From NCBI GenBank assembly GCA_902611815.1, contig CACMAZ010000012.1:1-39796 (forward strand): 39,796 nucleotides of DNA, read 5' to 3'. Made by a program: the position numbers and the translations under genes. A model generated the notes under the pieces. It worked only from the letters and a program-made list of their open reading frames with translations, was not told the DNA's origin and ran no database searches. The first letter of the stretch is position 1; each line of letters opens with the position of its first letter. This DNA comes from an uncultured Pelagibacteraceae bacterium (GTDB lineage Bacteria; Pseudomonadota; Alphaproteobacteria; Pelagibacterales; Pelagibacteraceae). This document shows, piece after piece, positions 8,468-17,825 of this stretch.

Positions 8468-9416
8468 TCCAATTGTAATTGTTGGAGGAGAGCCTCAGAG
8501 TATATTCATCGAAATATTACTTAAATCTATAAAAAAAATTCATCATCCTATCATTTTAGTTTCTTCAAAAAGTTTGTTAATCAAAAATATTAAAAAATTT
8601 AATTATTCAATAAGATTTAATCAATTAAATAAAGATTTCACAAATATTAAAAAAAATGAAATTAATTTAGTAAATATCGACTATAAAAAATTCTCATTTT
8701 CAAAAAAAAAAATTACTACTGAGTCTAATAAATTTATTGAAAGCTCGTTTAACAAAGCACTTGAAATAATAGATAAAATAAAATGCATAGGCCTAATAAA
8801 TGGGCCTATTTCTAAAAAAACTTTTTTGAAAGGCAAATACAACGGTATCACTGAGTATTTAGCAAAAAAAACTGGCACAAAAAATCCTGTAATGTTGATA
8901 TATAATCCAAAACTTAGTGTAAGTCCTTTTACAACACATATACCACTCTCTGAGGTTTCCAAAAAAATCAATAAAAAACTTATAATAAGTAAAATAAAAA
9001 AAATTAGTAAGTTTTATAAAAACGTATTAAAAAAAAAGCCGATATTCGCTGTAACTGGATTAAACCCACATTGTGAAAGTTTTAAAGGAGAAAATAAGGA
9101 GAAAAAAGAAATTATACCTGCAATTAATTATCTAAAAAAAAATAAAATCAGTATTTATGGGCCTTATGCATCAGATACTATTTTTTTAAAGGAAAATATT
9201 AAAAAATTTGATGTTGTGTTTGGTATGTATCATGACCAAGTACTTGGTCCAATGAAAACTCTATATGGCTTCAAAGCAATAAATATAACTTTAGGTTTAC
9301 CATTTTTAAGGATTTCGCCCGACCATGGACCTAATATTCAAATGTTAGGAAAAAATAAATCAGATCCTAGTAGTCTTATAGAATCAATTAGATTTTTAAA
9401 AAAGAATGCAAATTAA
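8457..9416 (+). CDS. pdxA: 4-hydroxythreonine-4-phosphate dehydrogenase
   Basis: PdxA oxidises 4-phosphohydroxy-L-threonine in the DXP-dependent pyridoxal phosphate pathway. The 319-residue product carries family motifs: GLINGPISKKTF, TEYLAKKTGT, the metal-ligand-containing THIPLSEV, TGLNPHCES, the YGPYASDTIF stretch, MYHDQVLGPMK and ISPDHG near the C-terminus. The N-terminal part is more divergent and lysine-rich. It overlaps surA and rsmA by 11 bases each, so expression is probably coupled. The surA-pdxA-rsmA order is standard in proteobacteria. PLP made by this route is needed by GcvP encoded at the right end. Confidence 0.94.
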   Translation: MNFNPIVIVGGEPQSIFIEILLKSIKKIHHPIILVSSKSLLIKNIKKFNYSIRFNQLNKDFTNIKKNEINLVNIDYKKFSFSKKKITTESNKFIESSFNKALEIIDKIKCIGLINGPISKKTFLKGKYNGITEYLAKKTGTKNPVMLIYNPKLSVSPFTTHIPLSEVSKKINKKLIISKIKKISKFYKNVLKKKPIFAVTGLNPHCESFKGENKEKKEIIPAINYLKKNKISIYGPYASDTIFLKENIKKFDVVFGMYHDQVLGPMKTLYGFKAINITLGLPFLRISPDHGPNIQMLGKNKSDPSSLIESIRFLKKNAN

Positions 9417-10188
9417 AGCAAAGAAAAGCTTAGGACAAAATTTTCTAATTGACAAAAATATTTTAAAAAAAATAGTGAGTGTCGGTGACATATCCAGCGG
9501 TGACAATATCCTGGAAATAGGTCCAGGCACAGGAAATCTTACAGAATATATAATCAAATCAAAACCAAACAACATAATCGTAGTTGAAAAAGATATTGAG
9601 CTTTCAAAAATTTTAGAAAGTAAATTTAAAAATCAAATAAATATAGTAAATAAGGATATACTTAAACTCTCTGAAGGTTTTTATAAAGAGGAATTCTTAA
9701 CTTATGGAAATTTACCATACAATATATCAACACAAATACTTGCTTATTGGTGTTTGAGTAAAAAGATAAAATTTAAAAAATTAATACTTATGTTTCAAAA
9801 AGAGGTTGCAGACAGAATTATAGCTAAAGTTGATACAAAAAATTATAGCCGAATAACAATCTTAGCAAATTGGAAGTTTAGTATTAAAAAAATATTTGAT
9901 ATTAGTCCAGAATGCTTTTCACCTAAACCTAAAATTAACAGTACACTATTAGAGTTTACGCCCAAAAATAATATAGCAGAGATACAAAATCCAAAAAACT
10001 TGGAATATATCACAAGAATTTTTTTTAGCCAAAGGAGGAAAATGATAAAAAAAAATTTTAAAAAGCTTTTTAAAGACTTTAGTAATGTATCAAAATCAAT
10101 TGGTATTAAACTAACCGATAGACCGCAGAATATATCGATTGATAAGTATTTTAAGATAGTAAAAGAATTCGAAGGTAAATCAGATTAG
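9406..10188 (+). CDS. rsmA: 16S rRNA dimethyladenosine transferase RsmA (KsgA)
   Basis: RsmA dimethylates two adjacent adenosines near the 3' end of 16S rRNA with SAM, a late ribosome-assembly checkpoint. The 260-residue product shows [11 protein letters not shown] at the N-terminus, the SAM-binding [11 protein letters not shown] (about 37-47) and the catalytic NLPYN motif (102-106), followed by FQKEVADRI and a C-terminal helical domain with FFSQRRKM. Length is normal. It is the last gene of the lptF operon and converges on gmk with a 9-base overlap of the two 3' ends. Confidence 0.95.
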   Translation: MQIKAKKSLGQNFLIDKNILKKIVSVGDISSGDNILEIGPGTGNLTEYIIKSKPNNIIVVEKDIELSKILESKFKNQINIVNKDILKLSEGFYKEEFLTYGNLPYNISTQILAYWCLSKKIKFKKLILMFQKEVADRIIAKVDTKNYSRITILANWKFSIKKIFDISPECFSPKPKINSTLLEFTPKNNIAEIQNPKNLEYITRIFFSQRRKMIKKNFKKLFKDFSNVSKSIGIKLTDRPQNISIDKYFKIVKEFEGKSD

Positions 10189-10809
10189 ATTTTTTATATG
10201 ATTTTCAATAGCAGTTTTATTATATGTATTTTTTTTACCACATAATTCAGAATCTAATATATTAACAATTTTTTCATAACAAAATTTTAATTCGTCATTA
10301 ATGACCACATAATCATAATTTTTCCAATGCAATATATCTTTATTAAATTGATTCATTCTTTCCTCTACAATTAACTTATCTTTCATATCTCTATTCGATA
10401 ATCGATCACGTAAGACCTTTTTACTTGGAGGCAATATAAATATAGTAATTAATTTATAATTTAGTTTTTGTTTAATAATTTGTTCAGTTCCTTGCCAATC
10501 GATATCAAAAATAACATTTTTTCCTTCTTCTAGCTTATTGATTATATTTTTTTTTGATGTTCCATAATAATTACCAAATACTTTAGCGTATTCTAAAAAT
10601 TCTTTTTCTTTAATTAATTTTTGGAATTGATTTTTATCTATGAAATAATAATCAATACCATTTATTTCATTTGATCTTGGAGACCTTGTTGTATGAGATA
10701 CTGATATAAAATTATTTTTATTATTTGAAATTAACTTTACTAGTGTAGTTTTGCCCGCACCAGAAGGGGATGAAAATACTATCATCGCTCCCTTCTTTTT
10801 TAAGGACAT
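10180..10809 (-). CDS. gmk: Guanylate kinase
   Basis: Gmk phosphorylates GMP to GDP. The 209-residue product has the P-loop [11 protein letters not shown] (about 13-23), the [11 protein letters not shown]-binding segment, GIDYYFI, and [11 protein letters not shown]. Length matches the family. It is 6 bases downstream of acpP on the minus strand, apparently the last gene of a fabD-fabG-acpP-gmk transcript. In many alphaproteobacteria fabF, mltG and a yicC-type gene stand between acpP and gmk; all three are missing here. Confidence 0.95.
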   Translation of the reverse strand: MSLKKKGAMIVFSSPSGAGKTTLVKLISNNKNNFISVSHTTRSPRSNEINGIDYYFIDKNQFQKLIKEKEFLEYAKVFGNYYGTSKKNIINKLEEGKNVIFDIDWQGTEQIIKQKLNYKLITIFILPPSKKVLRDRLSNRDMKDKLIVEERMNQFNKDILHWKNYDYVVINDELKFCYEKIVNILDSELCGKKNTYNKTAIENHIKNLI

Positions 10810-10815
10810 TTATAA

Positions 10816-11055
10816 TTAGTTACTTTTGCTCTCTATAAATTTTATAGCGTCACCAACTGTTAAAATTTTCTCTGCTTCACTATCTGAAATTTCAGAGCCA
10901 AATTCTTCCTCAAAAGCCATGACTAATTCTACAGTATCTAGGCTGTCAGCACCAAGATCATCTATGAAACTCGCTTCATCAGTTACTTTTGCTTCATCTA
11001 TACCTAAATGATCTGCTACAATTTTTTTGACTTTACTAGAAATATCTTCTGCCAT
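10816..11055 (-). CDS. acpP: Acyl carrier protein
   Basis: AcpP carries growing acyl chains on a phosphopantetheine arm during fatty acid and lipid A synthesis. The 79-residue acidic protein contains the attachment motif [13 protein letters not shown] with the modified serine at position 38, and the typical four-helix ACP sequence. Start is ATG, with an AAAGGA Shine-Dalgarno-like stretch upstream. It is the only gene of its operon with a clear private promoter (11081-11108), which fits the very high demand for ACP. Flanked by fabG upstream and gmk downstream. Confidence 0.97.
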   Translation of the reverse strand: MAEDISSKVKKIVADHLGIDEAKVTDEASFIDDLGADSLDTVELVMAFEEEFGSEISDSEAEKILTVGDAIKFIESKSN

Positions 11056-11080
11056 ATTGAATCCTTTGTTTGATTTTTTC

Positions 11081-11108
11081 TTAATAAATAAAATAGAAGT
11101 TTTGTCAA
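11081..11108 (-). promoter_or_regulatory. Promoter for acpP
   Basis: Reading the minus strand, a perfect TTGACA -35 hexamer (11108 to 11103) overlaps the fabG stop codon and is followed after 16 bases by TATTAA (11086 to 11081). The implied transcript starts about 20 bases before the acpP ATG. This is the best sigma-70-like match I found in the window. It would give acpP and gmk transcription independent of fabD-fabG. Confidence 0.5.
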
Positions 11109-11842
11109 CCTAAATACATACCTCCATTTACATGTATTGTTTCTCCAGTTATATAATTAGCCATATCTGAAGATAAAAAAGCAGTAACATTTGCAACATC
11201 ATCAGGTGTGCCAAGTCTATTGGAAGGTATTTTTGAAATAATCAATTCCTTAAATTTAGGATCAATTTTATCGGTCATTTGAGTTTCAATAAAACCTGGT
11301 GAGATACAGTTTATATTGATATTTTTCTTTGCATATTCTAAGGCTAAACTTTTTGAAAATCCGATGATACCTGATTTGGATGCTGCATAATTTGATTGTC
11401 CAACATTTCCAGTATGCCCTACTACAGATGTAATATTTACAATTTTACCATATTTATTTTTAATCATTTTCTTCAGTGAAAATTTACAGAGCAAAAAGGT
11501 TGATGTTAAATTCAAATTTATCACTTCATCCCACTCTTTATTAGACATTCTTAATGAAAGATTATCTCTAGTTATTCCTGCATTGTTTATAAGTATATCG
11601 GGTCCTCCATCCAGTTTTTTTGTTGAGTCCTCAATGAATTTTTCAATTTCATCATGTTTAGAGATATCAAATTTAATAGTTAAAATATTGCTGTATCTAT
11701 CATTTAAAGATTTTAATTTTTCATCATTCGTGCCTGTTGCCAGTACTTTAGCTTGACTTTGAATAAAGCATTTAATTATTGAATTACCTATGCCCCCTGT
11801 TGCACCTGTAACTATTATTTTTTTATTTTTAAAATTAAACAT
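11105..11842 (-). CDS. fabG: 3-oxoacyl-ACP reductase
   Basis: FabG reduces 3-oxoacyl-ACP with NADPH in each round of fatty acid elongation. The 245-residue classical SDR has the TGATGGIG cofactor loop (residues 12-19), NNAG (86-89), and the catalytic S139, Y152 and K156 in the [13 protein letters not shown]...YAASK segment, ending with the usual [13 protein letters not shown]. Its start overlaps fabD by 8 bases. acpP follows 49 bases downstream. Among SDRs, the neighbours fabD and acpP make the FabG assignment firm. Confidence 0.95.
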   Translation of the reverse strand: MFNFKNKKIIVTGATGGIGNSIIKCFIQSQAKVLATGTNDEKLKSLNDRYSNILTIKFDISKHDEIEKFIEDSTKKLDGGPDILINNAGITRDNLSLRMSNKEWDEVINLNLTSTFLLCKFSLKKMIKNKYGKIVNITSVVGHTGNVGQSNYAASKSGIIGFSKSLALEYAKKNININCISPGFIETQMTDKIDPKFKELIISKIPSNRLGTPDDVANVTAFLSSDMANYITGETIHVNGGMYLG

Positions 11843-12761
11843 ATGAGTTTAGCTCTTTTATATCTTCCTCATTATTAATAGATTTAATATTAGCATTTTT
11901 ATTTATTCTTTTAATTAGACCAGATAACACTTTTCCTGGACCAATTTCTATAAAATTTTTAGTCCCCTCGTTGATCATAAACTCTATACTTTCTAACCAT
12001 CGCACTTTACCTTCAATTTGTGAAACTAATAAATCTTTTATTTCTAAATCAGAAATTGAGGGTTTTGCATTAAAATTTGAAATTAGGGGGTTCTTAATAT
12101 TATTAAAATTTAAATTCATAATTTTATCTCTCATATTATCAGTAGCTTTTTTCATTAATTTACAATGAAATGGGGCACTAACACTAAGTTTGATATTTTT
12201 AATTTTTAATTTATTTAAATCTTGAGAAAATAAATCAATGTTTTTTTTTAAGCCACTTATTACTACTTGTTGTGGTGAGTTATCATTTGCAATATAACAA
12301 TCATGATTATTTTTTTCTAAAATTTCCTCAATTGCACTTAATTCTTTACCTAATACTGCTATCATACTTCCTTCATTAGCAGGAACCGCATCCTGCATAG
12401 ACTTACCCCTTTTTTTTAAAATTTTCAGAGTTTCCTCAAAACTTAGTGCACCGAAGCAGCATAGAGCAGAATATTCACCTAATGAATGTCCCGCAATAAA
12501 TCTAGATTTGCCAAAATTAAAACCAAATTCCTTTTGTGCTACTGTAAAAATTACATAACTGGTTAAAAATATTGCAGGTTGAGTATTTTCAGTTAAATTT
12601 AATTGATCCTCAGGGCCTTCAAAAATAATTTTAGAAATTGGTAACTCAAGTAAATCATCCGCATCTTTAAATATTTTTTTTACAATTTCGAATTTATCAA
12701 AAAATTCTTTAGCCATTCCTATTTTTTGTGATCCTTGGCCTGGAAAAACTACAGAAAACAT
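11835..12761 (-). CDS. fabD: Malonyl-CoA:ACP transacylase
   Basis: FabD loads malonyl groups onto ACP. The 308-residue protein begins with the family's FPGQGSQKIGM, has the nucleophile S93 in GHSLGEYSAL, and the PFHCKLM segment with the catalytic histidine near 197. The C-terminal FIEIGPGKVLSGLIKR is also typical. It heads the minus-strand fabD-fabG-acpP-gmk series and is divergent from rpsF across a 76-base spacer that must hold promoters for both directions. Confidence 0.95.
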   Translation of the reverse strand: MFSVVFPGQGSQKIGMAKEFFDKFEIVKKIFKDADDLLELPISKIIFEGPEDQLNLTENTQPAIFLTSYVIFTVAQKEFGFNFGKSRFIAGHSLGEYSALCCFGALSFEETLKILKKRGKSMQDAVPANEGSMIAVLGKELSAIEEILEKNNHDCYIANDNSPQQVVISGLKKNIDLFSQDLNKLKIKNIKLSVSAPFHCKLMKKATDNMRDKIMNLNFNNIKNPLISNFNAKPSISDLEIKDLLVSQIEGKVRWLESIEFMINEGTKNFIEIGPGKVLSGLIKRINKNANIKSINNEEDIKELNSYV

Positions 12762-12783
12762 TTATTTTTTATAATATTAACTC

Positions 12784-12812
12784 TTGTATTAAAACTATTT
12801 AAATAGTATATC
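12784..12812 (+). promoter_or_regulatory. Possible promoter for rpsF operon
   Basis: In the fabD/rpsF divergent spacer, TTGTAT (12784-12789) and TATATC (12807-12812) are separated by 17 bases. A TATAAT at 12822-12827 is a better -10 but leaves only ten bases before the ATG and has no good -35. No hairpin resembling an S6/S18-binding leader was recognised. Confidence 0.3.
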
Positions 12813-12837
12813 AATTTTTTTTATAATTAAATTAATA

Positions 12838-13176
12838 ATGAGTAATTACGAACATACTATTATAGCAAGACAGGATACCTCTGTCTCACAAATTAGACAA
12901 ATAAAGGAAAAGTATTCAGATTTTATAGTAAAAAATAAGGGAGATGTTGTGCAAACGCAGGATTGGGGTTTGATGAATTTATCTTATCTAATAAAGAAAA
13001 ATAAAAAAGGGAATTATATTCACTTTAAAATAAAGTGTGATGGTGCCCTAATCAAAGATCTTGAAAAAAGTGAAAAGCTAGACAAAAATCTTCTAAGATT
13101 TCTAACGGTAAAAGTAAAAAAATTTGATCTTAAAACAAACTATTTTACAAAAGAAGAAAAAATAAATGAAAAATAA
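12838..13176 (+). CDS. rpsF: 30S ribosomal protein S6
   Basis: S6 binds S18 on the platform of the small ribosomal subunit. The 112-residue product begins [10 protein letters not shown], with [20 protein letters not shown] in the middle and LLRFLTVKV later, all typical of S6. The start follows a 76-base divergent spacer. Its end overlaps rpsR by 11 bases (ATGAAAAATAA), which should help keep S6 and S18 synthesis in step. Confidence 0.95.
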   Translation: MSNYEHTIIARQDTSVSQIRQIKEKYSDFIVKNKGDVVQTQDWGLMNLSYLIKKNKKGNYIHFKIKCDGALIKDLEKSEKLDKNLLRFLTVKVKKFDLKTNYFTKEEKINEK

Positions 13177-13438
13177 AAAAAATAATCTCAAGAAAAATAG
13201 ATCAAGTAATTTTTCTAAATTAAGTATTTTCCAGCCTAATAAATATAAATACAAAAAATCTTGCCCATTATCTTCGAAAGGTGCTCCTATAGTTGATTAT
13301 AAGAATGTTAAATTGTTAAGGAGATATGTGTCAGAAAATGGTAAAATATTACCATCTAGAATTACAAATATTTCTCAGAAAAAACAAAGAGAGCTTTCGT
13401 TATCTATTAAAAGAGCAAGAAATTTAGCATTAATTTAA
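13166..13438 (+). CDS. rpsR: 30S ribosomal protein S18
   Basis: S18 pairs with S6 in the small subunit. The 90-residue product has an unusually lysine- and asparagine-rich N-terminus of about 30 residues, then the conserved [22 protein letters not shown] (written here in shortened form: [17 protein letters not shown]) and [18 protein letters not shown] core. It lies between rpsF (11-base overlap) and rplI (2-base gap). The DUF2232 gene found between rpsR and rplI in some alphaproteobacteria is not present. Confidence 0.95.
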   Translation: MKNKKNNLKKNRSSNFSKLSIFQPNKYKYKKSCPLSSKGAPIVDYKNVKLLRRYVSENGKILPSRITNISQKKQRELSLSIKRARNLALI

Positions 13439-13440
13439 AT

Positions 13441-13899
13441 ATGAAAGTAATATTACTAGAAAATTTAAAAAAAATTGGATCAATTGGAGAAATAATTGAT
13501 GTTAAAAGAGGTTTTGCTAGAAATTACTTAATAGCTAATCAAAAAGCACTATATGCATCTAAAGAGAATATTAAGCAAGTTGAAAAAATTAAAACAGATC
13601 TTGGTAAAAAAGATTTAGAGAAAAAAAAGATAGCAAAGCAATTAATGGAAAAAATTAATAATAAGGTATTAAATGTTAAGAGATTGGTAACAGAAAATAA
13701 GGATCTTTATGGATCAATCAAGCCTACCGAAATTTCTAAACTTATTTTTGAGAATGAAAAAATTGAAATCAAGCCTTCGTTAATACAACCTTTAAAAGAA
13801 ATCAAATCTTTAGGTACTTTTAAGGTTAAACTAGACTTACATTCGGAAGTTCAAGCCGAAATCAAAATAAAAGTAGACTCTTTGGATCAGGCTAAATAA
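13441..13899 (+). CDS. rplI: 50S ribosomal protein L9
   Basis: L9 binds 23S rRNA near the L1 stalk and helps keep the reading frame. The 152-residue protein has the characteristic N-terminal domain (MKVILLENLKKIGSIGEI, then VKRGFARNYL), the long connecting helix (about 40-75) and the C-terminal domain with LYGSIKPTEIS. Length is normal. It follows rpsR after 2 bases and is separated from dnaB by 76 bases of AT-rich sequence in which I saw no clear terminator. Confidence 0.95.
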   Translation: MKVILLENLKKIGSIGEIIDVKRGFARNYLIANQKALYASKENIKQVEKIKTDLGKKDLEKKKIAKQLMEKINNKVLNVKRLVTENKDLYGSIKPTEISKLIFENEKIEIKPSLIQPLKEIKSLGTFKVKLDLHSEVQAEIKIKVDSLDQAK

Positions 13900-13975
13900 T
13901 TATACAGTTTTTTCCCCAGAAATTTATTTAATATAAACTTGTTTTTTAAACTTTATAAAAATTGTAAACTATTTT

Positions 13976-15394
13976 GTGAATAAAAATTTATCTTTAGTAT
14001 CAAATGATATTAATCAGTTACCTAACAATATAGAAGCTGAACAAGCGGTAATAGGATCTGTCCTAACATCAAATGAAATATTTGATGATATAAGTTCTAT
14101 AATATCTGAAAATAATTTTTATGATCCTTTACATCAAAAAATTTATTCAGCTATTAATAATTTAATTTACAAAGGAATGTTGGCCAATCCTATCACTCTA
14201 AAAAGTTATTTTGAAAATGAGAATGATGATTTAAATGTGCCAGAATATTTAATTAAGATAACTAAGTTCGCTACTTCATCACGTCAATCAATTGAATATT
14301 CAAAAATAATCTACGACATGTATGTTAGAAGAGAATTAATTAAAATTTCAGAAAATATCATTGATAATGCAAAAATAAGTGATCTCAATGTAAGTGGACA
14401 ATCAATAATTGAAAATTCAGAAAAAGTTCTATACGACCTTGCTGAAAAGGGGTCATTTAACTCATCACTAATAAAATTCGATGATGCTGTAAAACAAACC
14501 ATAGATATGGCTTCAAGTGCATATAAGAATGAAGAGGGTATTGTCGGTGTACCGACTGGATTAAGAGATTTGGATGACAGGTTGGGTGGTTTGCATAAAT
14601 CAGATTTAATTATTATTGCAGGTAGACCATCGATGGGTAAAACTGCTTTGGCCACTAATATAGCATTCCATGCAGCAAAAAAAATTCAAGAAACTGGTAA
14701 AAAAGGTTCAATTGCTTTCTTCTCACTTGAAATGTCGTCTGAGCAGTTATCAACTAGAATACTAGCAGAACAATCAAGAATAAAATCAAATGATATTAGA
14801 CGAGGCAAAATTTCTGAAGAACAATTTGAGCAATTTATAGAAACATCAAAAAATATTTCTGAACTACCTCTTTATATAGATGAAACTCCTGCCATAAGTG
14901 TTGCGGCTTTATCTAATAGAGCAAGACGTATCAAAAGGCTTTACGGATTAGATATGATCGTAATAGATTATATACAGCTTATGAGGGCATCTTTTGCTTT
15001 AAAGGAAGGTAGGGTTCAAGAAATATCTGAAATTACTCAAGGTTTGAAAGCACTTGCTAAGGAGCTTTCAGTTCCAGTGTTAGCTCTATCTCAGCTATCT
15101 AGAGCAGTAGAGCAAAGAGATGACAAAAAACCTCTTCTATCAGACTTAAGAGAATCTGGCTCAATTGAACAAGATGCGGATGTTGTAATGTTTGTGTATA
15201 GAGAGTCTTATTATTTAAAATCTAAAGAACCAAGACCTGCAACTGTAGAACATGCTGAATGGCAAGCTAAAATGAATGAAGTATCTCATCTTGCAGAATT
15301 AATAATTGGTAAACAAAGACATGGTCCAACAGGAAATGTAATGCTAGAATTTGAGGAAATGTTTACTAAATTTAAAGATGCTGTAAATAATTAA
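13976..15394 (+). CDS. dnaB: Replicative DNA helicase DnaB
   Basis: DnaB is the hexameric helicase at the replication fork. The 472-residue product has the primase-interacting N-terminal domain (PNNIEAEQAVIGSVL, residues 15-29), a linker, and the RecA-type ATPase domain with Walker A GRPSMGKTALA near 220, FFSLEMS, the Walker B-like VIDYIQLM, LSQLSRAVEQR and SDLRESGSIEQDADV. No intein interrupts it. Start is GTG at 13976, giving the expected N-terminus. The 76-base upstream spacer probably contains its own promoter, not resolvable by eye. In other alphaproteobacteria alr and radA often follow; here an exporter does. Confidence 0.95.
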   Translation: MNKNLSLVSNDINQLPNNIEAEQAVIGSVLTSNEIFDDISSIISENNFYDPLHQKIYSAINNLIYKGMLANPITLKSYFENENDDLNVPEYLIKITKFATSSRQSIEYSKIIYDMYVRRELIKISENIIDNAKISDLNVSGQSIIENSEKVLYDLAEKGSFNSSLIKFDDAVKQTIDMASSAYKNEEGIVGVPTGLRDLDDRLGGLHKSDLIIIAGRPSMGKTALATNIAFHAAKKIQETGKKGSIAFFSLEMSSEQLSTRILAEQSRIKSNDIRRGKISEEQFEQFIETSKNISELPLYIDETPAISVAALSNRARRIKRLYGLDMIVIDYIQLMRASFALKEGRVQEISEITQGLKALAKELSVPVLALSQLSRAVEQRDDKKPLLSDLRESGSIEQDADVVMFVYRESYYLKSKEPRPATVEHAEWQAKMNEVSHLAELIIGKQRHGPTGNVMLEFEEMFTKFKDAVNN

Positions 15395-15419
15395 TATAAA
15401 ATAGTATATTTGCAGTCAA

Positions 15420-17825
15420 ATGATCTCTAAAATTTACCAAAATTTTATACTAAGCAAACCCAAAATCATTTTATTTTTGTTAATATTGATAGCTGTATTT
15501 TTTGGTTATCAATCTAAAGATTTTAGATTAGACGCTTCTTCAGAGACTTTATTAATTGAAGGAGATCCAGATCTTAAATATTTAAATGAAATCAATGAAA
15601 AATTTGGTGCGAAAGAATTTTTAGTCTTAACACTAACACCAAGAGAAAAAATAACTTCGGAAAACACTATTAATAATATTCTAAGTCTTAAATATAAAAT
15701 TCAAAGTTTAAACTGGGTTCATAACGTAATTACAATTTTAGATATTCCACTACTTGATAGTTCCGATGAGCCTTTAATGGATAGAATTAAAAATTTTAGA
15801 ACTTTAAAAGATGAAAATATTGATAGAGATAGAGGTTTTCAGGAAATTTTAAACAGCCCCGTATTTAAAAACTTTGTTATAAGTGAGGACGCAAAAACAA
15901 CTGGAATAATTGTAAACATAAAAGAAAAAGAGAAACCTCAGTTTAGTGCTTTTGATAATAAAAAAGAAATTGAAAATTATAAAGATTCTTTAAAAAAAGA
16001 AAGACACCAAAATATAATTGAAATAAGAGAAATTATAAAATCATTTGAAGATGTTGGAAAAATTCATTTAGGTGGGATCCCTATGATTGCTGACGATATG
16101 ATGACTTTTATAAAAAATGATATAATCGTCTTCGGTTTTGGAGTATTTTTATTTATCGTATTTACTTTATGGTATGTTTTTAAAAAATTAATTTGGATTT
16201 TTATACCTATTAGTAGTTGCTTTTTTTCAGTTTTAATTATGTCAGGATTTTTAGGAATAATGAATTGGAAAGTAACAGTGATCTCTTCAAATTTTATAGC
16301 ATTAATGTTGATATTAACTATGGCAATGAATATTCATATGAGTACAAGATTTCTACAGTTAAGGAAAGAATTTCCAAATTTATCTTTATTTGAAATTATT
16401 ACATTAACCACAGAAAAAATGGTTTGGCCAATTATCTATACTGTTCTAACCACTATGTGTGCATTTCTATCTTTGATATTTAGTGAAATTAAACCAATTA
16501 TTGATTTTGGTCTTATGATGTCATTTGGATTGTTAACTTCTTTTATAGTCACGTTTTCTCTTCTACCAACACTACTAAATATTTTTGACTATCAGAAAGT
16601 TGAGGTTGAGGAAAAGTCATTTTCATCATTTACAACTGCACTTTCAAAATATTCTGTAAATAACATAAAATTAATTTTATCTATATCTATAATTTTAATT
16701 ATCTTAAGTATATTTGGAATTTCAAAATTAAAAGTTGAAAACAGTTTCATTAATTATTTTAGCAAAGATACAGAAATTTATAAAGGTATGAAACTCATCG
16801 ATGAAAAATTAGGGGGAACAACACCACTGAATATAATTCTCAAATTTGATAATGAGGAGATAGAGGTAGTAAGTGAAGAAGAAGATCAATTTGAAGATTG
16901 GGATGAGGAAAGCAATGAAGACGACCAGAGTAAATATTGGTTTACTAAAGATAAAATTGATCGAATCAGAAATGTTCATTTATATTTAGAAAAATTAGAT
17001 TATGTAGGTAAAGTTTTATCTTTCTATTCAATTATAGAAATAGCAACTAAACTTAATAATGATAAGGAACTTGGTACATTAGAAATGGGAGTTCTGTATA
17101 GTAAACTTCCAGAAACAATTAAAAAAGAGATTGTTGATCCCTATATTTCAGTGAAAAATAATGAGGCTAGAATTAATTTAAGAATTAAGGACTCGTCTGA
17201 AAATTTAAGAAGAAACCAGTTAATAAATAAAATTAACTCAGAACTTAAAAGTGAAATTGGTCTAAAAGATGAAAGTTTTAAACTTGGCGGTGTATTAATT
17301 CTATTTAATAATTTATTACAAAGTTTATTTAAATCGCAAATTTTAACGCTTGGATTAGTAATGCTTGGGATTTTTTTAATGTTTTTAATTTTATTTAGAA
17401 ATATAAAAATATCCTTAATTGGAGTAATCCCAAATTTTATAGCGGCTTTCGCTATTTTAGGTTTAATTGGATTGTTAAATATTCCACTAGACATGATGAC
17501 AATAACAATTGCAGCAATAACAATCGGTATTGCTGTTGATAATAGTATTCACTATATTTATAGATTTATTGAGGAATATAAAAAAAATAATAATTACAAT
17601 GAAGTCATAAATACTTGCCACTCAACAGTAGGTATAGCAATATTAAATACTTCAATTACTATAGTTTTTGGTTTTTCAATACTCATTTTGTCAAATTTTA
17701 TTCCAACTATATATTTTGGAATTTTCACCGGTATAGCAATGTTGCTTGCAATGATACTTGTTTTGACTTTGCTGCCAAGTCTAATTATTTTAATAAAGCC
17801 TTTTGGCATTAAAATGAATGACTGA
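15420..17825 (+). CDS. RND-superfamily / MMPL exporter
   Basis: This 801-residue membrane protein belongs to the RND/MMPL exporters (proton-driven lipid or hydrophobic-compound transporters, COG1033-like). It has the internal two-fold layout: a first TM helix (about 13-32), a periplasmic domain, a block of TM helices (about 235-390), a second TM start (about 415-437), a second periplasmic domain, and a final TM block (about 640-795). The second periplasmic domain contains a very acidic insertion around residues 480-505 (EEEDQFEDWDEESNEDD). Substrate cannot be told; hopanoid- and sterol-type carriers exist in the family. It sits between dnaB and cvpA and overlaps cvpA by 8 bases. Confidence 0.85.
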   Translation: MISKIYQNFILSKPKIILFLLILIAVFFGYQSKDFRLDASSETLLIEGDPDLKYLNEINEKFGAKEFLVLTLTPREKITSENTINNILSLKYKIQSLNWVHNVITILDIPLLDSSDEPLMDRIKNFRTLKDENIDRDRGFQEILNSPVFKNFVISEDAKTTGIIVNIKEKEKPQFSAFDNKKEIENYKDSLKKERHQNIIEIREIIKSFEDVGKIHLGGIPMIADDMMTFIKNDIIVFGFGVFLFIVFTLWYVFKKLIWIFIPISSCFFSVLIMSGFLGIMNWKVTVISSNFIALMLILTMAMNIHMSTRFLQLRKEFPNLSLFEIITLTTEKMVWPIIYTVLTTMCAFLSLIFSEIKPIIDFGLMMSFGLLTSFIVTFSLLPTLLNIFDYQKVEVEEKSFSSFTTALSKYSVNNIKLILSISIILIILSIFGISKLKVENSFINYFSKDTEIYKGMKLIDEKLGGTTPLNIILKFDNEEIEVVSEEEDQFEDWDEESNEDDQSKYWFTKDKIDRIRNVHLYLEKLDYVGKVLSFYSIIEIATKLNNDKELGTLEMGVLYSKLPETIKKEIVDPYISVKNNEARINLRIKDSSENLRRNQLINKINSELKSEIGLKDESFKLGGVLILFNNLLQSLFKSQILTLGLVMLGIFLMFLILFRNIKISLIGVIPNFIAAFAILGLIGLLNIPLDMMTITIAAITIGIAVDNSIHYIYRFIEEYKKNNNYNEVINTCHSTVGIAILNTSITIVFGFSILILSNFIPTIYFGIFTGIAMLLAMILVLTLLPSLIILIKPFGIKMND

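Noticed and set aside
13900..13975. Promoter or replication-origin-like element before dnaB
   Set aside because: AT-rich with several partial -10 and -35 words but no convincing spacing and no DnaA-box cluster recognised.
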